Part shown: positions 58,142 to 64,000 of the stretch, piece by piece
How the letters are laid out: every line of letters starts with the position of its first letter
How positions within the stretch are numbered: position 1 is the stretch's first letter
DNA from: Litoditis marina
Lineage: Eukaryota > Nematoda > Chromadorea > Rhabditida > Rhabditidae
Assembly (NCBI GenBank): GCA_964036275.1
Contig: OZ038433.1
Span: 9,713,048 to 9,777,047, forward strand
DNA: 64,000 bases
Reading direction: 5' to 3'
Notes under the pieces: generated by a model
Database searches by the model: none
What the model was told of the DNA's origin: nothing
Seen by the model: only the letters and a program-made list of their open reading frames with translations
Translations under genes and position numbers: made by a program

Positions 58142-58464
58142 AAGAATGTGAACAAAAGTAAAAACACGTGTGTCACGTGCGGATGGGGAGAAGTTGGTGA
58201 CTTGTACAGTGGTTGACTCACAGAAAACTGTTTTCTCGACTGGTAGATCAAGAGATTGCGAGATATAATTAAGAATTGTTCGAATTATGCGCGAGGAAAG
58301 ACCTTTAGAACTGCTATTTTCGCGCGTTTTGTCCGAATTCACGTGGAAACCACGTGAACTTGTGACTGAGAAATTCAGCAAATTAGTGGCCGGGAACGTT
58401 AAGAAATTGCTTATTCATGTTTTATGTGTCCTAGTTGCGTAAATCTGCCTCCAGCATGTCCCTA

Positions 58465-59235
58465 CACAGAGAATTAATATTCGGGGATTTTTCAGGTTCC
58501 GTTCGGGGTACCGTCATCTATCGTTCGGGGTACGATTCATGAAACGTTCACCGAACGATTGCTGACGGGACGGGGAACAAACCCTGAAAAAACCCTGAAA
58601 TTTCCCGGTTGTCATCTAACAATTACTCAGTAAAAATTAATAGGATTTTTTTTTGTTAAAAGTATTCTTCGCAAATATTATCAAAAAAATAGTTTTAGGA
58701 AAAAAATATGTTCCTAAAAAATATTTTTTTAAATATTATAAAATATTGAGACAGTAAAGTTCATCAAAGTAAATGTTCAGAACTTCACTATGTCTTTCCT
58801 GCCCATCTTCAGACTTCGAAGTTGAGCTGACATTTTCCAAATATCAAATCAGGGCACCCCTGGCCGCGCCGTATCTAGTACTGATTACGCAATTGCCGCG
58901 GCAAAGGGCTTCTTCAGGATTCCCACAAAGTTTTAACCCTGGCAAAGTACCGTCAGTTCACCGTCTGTTCTATGTCTTGACACCGAACATTATTTCGGCG
59001 TTTTATCAGCGTCAAACTTCTGAAATTTCCGTGTTTTTTCATTGATTTTACCCTGAATTTTCCCTGAACCTCCGTTCATTGAAACATAACTGCTTTTTCG
59101 GGGTTCGTTCAGGAAGAATTCAGCGAATTTTCAGTGTTCGTTCGGTGTTTTAATCTTGAAATATTCCTGAAAGATCCCTGAACAAGGCGTTCCCTGAACG
59201 TACGGTGATTTTTCACCAATCCAAGATTTCCTATG
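58465..59235. mobile_element. 771-bp TIR element upstream of a 5S gene (array 2 copy)
   Basis: Same element and insertion point as 9236-10006. Here both flanking TA dinucleotides are present (58463-58464 and 59236-59237). Confidence 0.58.
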
Positions 59236-59257
59236 TAGTAGACCCCCGAGTGCTTTC

Positions 59258-59376
59258 GCTTACGACCATACCACGTTGAAAATACGCCATCCCGTCCGAT
59301 CTGGCAAGTCAAGCAACGTTGGGCCCGGTTAGTACTTGGATCGGAGACGGCTTGGGAATCCCGGGTGCCGTAAGCT
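59258..59376 (+). rRNA. 5S ribosomal RNA (array 2, copy 8)
   Basis: Full 119-nt copy, downstream of the TIR element; last 5S gene of the array. Confidence 0.97.
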
Positions 59377-59546
59377 TTTTACATTTTTATCTAAAACTAG
59401 ATCGAATTTCATTAGTTTTAGCGCCCAAACTAACCAAATACTATCTGTTTTAGCGCTTAAAGGGGGCGTTTTGGCCAGCCAGCTGGCCAGACTGAGATGA
59501 GATACGTACGTCTCATGAGCGTCCACCACTATCCTACCCTCTCGTT

Positions 59547-59561
59547 GGTTTAATTACCCAA
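59547..59561 (+). pseudogene. SL1 gene fragment, leader cut at the array edge
   Basis: The normal SL1 upstream region and the first 15 leader bases (GGTTTAATTACCCAA) are present; R sequence (TAGTAATTGAGTAG) follows at once. It is the reciprocal part of the edge gene at 8334. Confidence 0.85.
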
Positions 59562-62485
59562 TAGTAATTGAGTAGAAAACTTCAAATAAACTTTAGTGAG
59601 CTAAAAATACAGTTTCTGAGACAGAAAATTACGCACTTTCAGATACTGAAAAGAGAATAGCGAAAAGTTGATTTTGACTTGAAAAAAACCACTTTGTTCG
59701 AAATCACCTCATTTTTAAAGGTAAATATTTTCCTGGTAGTGAGCAAAGGGGAATATCAGTACTTTCACTGGCTGAGAAGCAAGATACACACATTTGAATC
59801 ATTATTCGAGAAACACCGGAAGTATTAGATCTCTCTCCTCAGAATTATAGACAATTTCCGGAAAATACATGGTGAGTCATTGTTGACTCAGCATAATAAC
59901 TTTGATTATGCATTGAGAAAAAGTGTCTAGACAAACTGAGAAATTGTTATTTATGTCATCTAACACAATTTTTCAATTTTGATCGTTTTATGTTCAACTA
60001 ACGGCAGTCAAGAGGGCTGAGGGATTCTGAGTCACTGGTGACTCAAAGGTTGTACCTAAGTAGGGGATTTAAAAAGGTGGAATATGAAATTTTTCCAAAT
60101 ACTCGAGTTTTTCAGTTTCAGTAAACACAGAAGAACAAGTTTTAACGTAAAAAAAGCAAAATTCACTTTTTTCAATTTCTTTCAACATTGGGTAATATCC
60201 ATATCTTGAAAACCGTATAACTTGATCATTTGTGAATATTTTCCTCTCAAATTTTTTGTGTAGATTCATAGAGACGTATGCCATTGTGTGTGAAACGGAG
60301 AACCAAAAATACAATTTTTTCCGAGTCACTTACTATAGGGTAATCGAATTGAGTCAAGGGTGACTCATTTGAGTCACTGGTGACTCAAAATTACTATTGG
60401 GGAGTCACTGGTGACTCAAAACCGGGCACTCTATTACTTCCATGTATCGTAGTAGTTTGAAAAAAATGAATTTTTCTAAAAGGTGGGAAATGGCTGTGGG
60501 AATCGATTAGAAATGGTATGAGGTTGTTTATAATCTGTTTTTAGACTATTTCAAGATAATAAATCTGTCAAACATTGATTTCAAATAGATTTGTTGTGTT
60601 TCGTTCTATTTTCTGTGGAATAACACGGTCGAAAACAAAAACCACCGAAGCCATTCACAGAGAGTGTTATTTGAGCAATTAAGGATACACTGGACTGTCT
60701 GCATTGTGCGCCAATGGCAAAGTACGGTAGCGGCTCTCTTAAAGCCATTACTATATGCGCTTGATGTGAAGCGCCCCGCTCGTTTAAGAAATTGTTCATA
60801 TCTCTCTTCTACTTGCTTGGAATTAACTCATTTTTGGAACGTAGATTGACTACACGCAAATAATTTATGTGTCGTGAAATCCTCTATGAAAATGATGTAT
60901 TTTTATCGCTTTTGTAGACGTTAATCAGATCTTTTTTGCACTTCACCCTAATGCAATCTCGTTCATTCAAAATATAATCTCCCGGAATTTGAAGAGTAGA
61001 ATAAATAAGAAGGAAGTGAACAACAAACAGAAGGAAAAAAAATATAGTGACAAACAATGGCTAGAAAATATAGTGACAAACAATGGCAATGGAACGTTTT
61101 GATTAAAATTTAAAAAGTAGTTTAGAAAAATCCAAATACATACTATAAATCAAACTACACCAGAAGTTATTTTGCATTCAACATGTGATAAATAATTCAT
61201 TTTTTGTGATTATTTCAAATTGTTTCGCTGAACCTCATTCGATTTTTCCTTTTTTTTGTCGGACAATTTCTCAGTTTAATGAAAAATTATTGAAAATCTT
61301 TCGAATGTTGATAATTAAACTGCCACAAAATTGTCTTTTTCGAGGATACAAGTTATTCCCATAAAATCGGAAATAACGATTTAACAAACACGGTTTACAC
61401 GTCCACTCAGCTATATCTAACGTCATGGTAGAATATCACGCATATTCTTTCTTGGAATGAGTTTCATGGAATTGAGGAATGAGTTTCATGGAATCAACAT
61501 TTGTTTCAGAGGTGGCGAGGAAGAGTAGTATGATTTATGAACTGTTTGGCTAGAATTGTACAAATCCCCACTAACACATTGTTTCTCTACGCACGAAGTC
61601 TCTCGGAGAGCTGCTTGGATGTCAGTATTTATTATTTATGTTGTCCATATTTATGCAGAAATTTAATATTGTAAACATCCACCTCATTAGTACAAATGAC
61701 TATTGATATAATCCTAGGTCTTTGTGAAACTGTCAAAAGCAACATTGTGTGTGTAGTATACTATCAAACTACACAAGCTCAAGTCAAGGCCTCTTTTTGG
61801 CTAGGGGGGGGGGAATTGTATGAGTCACGTGCCTGAATCATTGCTGGATGTGGTAATTTTTCACATTTGGTGAAGAATAACCTAGAAGTTATATATGAGA
61901 GTAGGAGGTAAAGCCTAATAACACACTTATTCACATGCACACTATTTTCACCTGAGTCACTGGTGACTCATTTTACAGTGTTTCTCTTTAATTTCAATGA
62001 GTAAGAAATACTGTGGTAGTTTTTTTCAAAATAGGAACTCACGTAGAACCTAATGGCCCATTAATTCACACGTGAACGTAAAATATAGTCATCGCCAGTG
62101 GAAAGGCGGGAGGGTACTGTATATCTCAGTTTCCGCTGTGTACGGTACGCACGCATATGCGTGCGCATAAGTGAGGGTATTGTTACTGTTCAGTATGACG
62201 TGAAAAGTTTACTTTTCAACTTTTATGTAAGTTACTGATGTCTTATCGACATCAGCAATCCTTCGTTCCACAGAACGAAGGTTTTGTAAATTGAATATTC
62301 AGTGTAATAAGTGGTGGACTAAGCTAATTTAGGGTACTGTTACTGTTCTGTGTGGCATAAAAAGTTCACATTGTGATTCTATTGTAAATATAGTCGCTGC
62401 CAACGAAAAGGCGGGAGGGACTGTACATCTCACTTTCTGATAAATGCCCACACATGTCTTCGATTTCAAAACTTGTCGGTTATGT

Positions 62486-62555
62486 TCTCTAATAGCGCAG
62501 TGGCTTGCGCCCTTTTTCAAATCTTTTGCTCGCAGGTTCGAGTCCGGCGAGAGAC
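62486..62555 (+). pseudogene. tRNA pseudogene (right R copy)
   Basis: Identical duplicate of the tRNA-derived sequence at 2591-2660. Confidence 0.55.
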
Positions 62556-62944
62556 AGAAATTTATAAATTTGGCACCCACTATATTTACATGAGTCAGTG
62601 GTGACTCAAAACAGTTTTCCGTGTTTCTCCATCTCACAACTAGTGAAATATATGCAAATGCAAATAGAAGGTCATGAAGAATCTAACAGCACTTTGTTCA
62701 TACATAGATAAAATATTTCTACGTGAGTCAGGGGTGACTCAAACCAGTTATTCGTGTTTTTCGCAATTTCATCCGGTCAAAAACCCCTTATCGGTTGAGT
62801 ATGAAAGAGGGACCCACGTAAAGTTCAATGATATACTCATTCACAGGTAGAACGAATTTTCATACTTGAGTCAGTGGAGACTCAAACCATTTTCCGTCTT
62901 TTCCAAATTTTGAGCTAATCAAATATGATTGGAAATCATCGAAA

Positions 62945-64000
62945 ACTCCCGGAAATGTCTTGAGTCACCAGTGACTCAAGTGAAATATTCAGTTTAGGTG
63001 TGGCCTAATTTGTTTGTATGATCTTTGTAGCTTGATACCTACATCCTCAAGTACTAGGTTGTTTCTCCGTGATCGAAAGTCTTTGAAAGCATTTGAAAAT
63101 GTCTCGAGTCACCAGTGACTCAAGTGAAATATTCAGTTCAGGGGTGGCCTAATTTGTTTGTATGATCTTTGTAGCTAGATACTTGCATCTGAAAGTAGTA
63201 GGTTGTTTCTCAGTGATCGAAAGTCTTTGGAAGCATTTGAAAATGTCTCGAGTCACCAGTGACTCAAGTAAAATATTCAGTTCAGGGGTGGCCTAATATG
63301 TGTGTATGATATTTGTAGCTTGATAATTACATCTGTAAGTACTAGGTTGTTTCTCAGTGATCGAAAGTATTTGAAAGCATTCGAAAATGTCTTGAGTCAC
63401 CAGTGACTCAAGTGAAATATTCAGTTCAGGGGTGGCCTAGTATGTTTGTATGATCTTTGTAGTTTGATACTTACATCTGTAAGTACTAGGTTGTTTCTCA
63501 GTGATCGGAAGTATTTGGAAGCATTCGAAAATGTATTGAGTCACCAGTGACTCAAGTGAAATATTCAGTTCAGGGGTGGCCTAATGTGTGTGTATGATCT
63601 TTGTAGTTTGATACTTACATCTGTAAGTACTAGGTTGTTTCTCAGTGATCGAAAATATGTGAAAGCATTCGAAAATGTCTTGAGTCACCAGTGACTCAAG
63701 TGAAATATTCAGTTCAGGGGTGGCCTAATGTGTGTGTATGATCTTTGTAGTTTGATACTTACATCTGTAAGTACTAGGTTGTTTCTCAGTGATCGCAAGT
63801 ATTTGAAAGCATTCGAAAATGTCTTGAGTCACCAGTGACTCAAGTGAAATATTCAGTTCAGGGGTGGCCTAATATGTGTGTATGATCTTTGTAGCTTGAT
63901 AATTACATCTGTAAGTACTAGGTTGTTTCTCAGTGATCGAAAGTCTTTGAAAGCATTTGAAAATGTCTCGAGTCACCAGTGACTCAAGTGAAATATTCAG
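62945..64000. repeat. 144-bp satellite (right R copy, cut by the window end)
   Basis: Cores begin at 62962 and recur every 144 bp. Unit subtypes follow the same order as at 3050-4104. Confidence 0.9.

Larger units (their letters stand above)
48443..59561 (+). repeat. 5S rRNA / SL1 RNA tandem array 2
   Basis: Eight 5S genes in units like those of array 1. The left edge is the same R/SL1 chimera. The first unit is complete here, whereas array 1 has two rearranged units at that position. The right end carries the short-spacer unit with the 771-bp TIR element and then stops inside the SL1 leader at 59561, where R resumes. Confidence 0.97.
59562..64000. repeat. Repeat-rich flank R (right copy)
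   Basis: 59562-59896 is the beginning of R, including a TGAGTCA-TTGT-TGACTCA palindrome (about 59873). From 59897 the sequence repeats position 1 onward to the end of the window at an offset of 59,896, changing to 59,895 after a G run (11 G near 1909, 10 near 61804). It ends within the 144-bp satellite (cores every 144 bp from 62962). Confidence 0.93.

Overview
The window is nematode nuclear DNA. The diagnostic evidence is a tandem repeat of about 1,375 bp. Each unit carries a 119-nt 5S rRNA gene and, on the same strand, a spliced-leader SL1 RNA gene with the 22-nt leader (GGTTTAATTACCCAAGTTTG plus AG), a GT donor, an Sm site and a 3' stem-loop. Coding exons are short with small introns ending in TTTTCAG-like acceptors, and the rest is rich in transposons. 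No species can be named from the sequence alone.

Layout. 1-8343 is a repeat-rich flank, called R here. It holds scattered near-palindromes of the form TGAGTCA-N4-TGACTCA, a tRNA pseudogene, and a 144-bp satellite (about 3050-7700) that is split by a minisatellite-carrying Helitron-like element (4996-6673). 8344-21492 is 5S/SL1 array 1: nine 5S genes, most units identical or nearly so. 21493-47630 is non-array sequence. It contains the 3' end of a Ty3/gypsy-type retrotransposon, four tandemly related symmetric exons of an unrecognised minus-strand gene with a second Helitron-like element in an intron, scattered decayed exons of a minus-strand isoleucyl-tRNA synthetase pseudogene, several TIR elements, a nearly full-length CR1/jockey-type LINE, and the last four exons of another unrecognised minus-strand gene. 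47633-48442 repeats the end of R, 48443-59561 is array 2 (eight 5S genes), and 59562-64000 is R again. Positions 59897-64000 match 1-4104 except for one base in a G run.

How the parts relate. R and the arrays alternate, which suggests tandem amplification of an R plus array block, with the 26-kb non-array block replacing part of one copy. Both outer array edges (8344 and 59561) fall inside the SL1 leader at the same CCCAA. Joining the flanks there restores a palindromic R sequence, so the array looks as if it was inserted into R with its break inside an SL1 gene. Each full unit also carries a tRNA-like sequence with Pol III A and B boxes, and two E-box palindromes. The functional output of the window is probably 5S rRNA and SL1 RNA. 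The protein-coding remains are fragments, pseudogenes or transposon genes.
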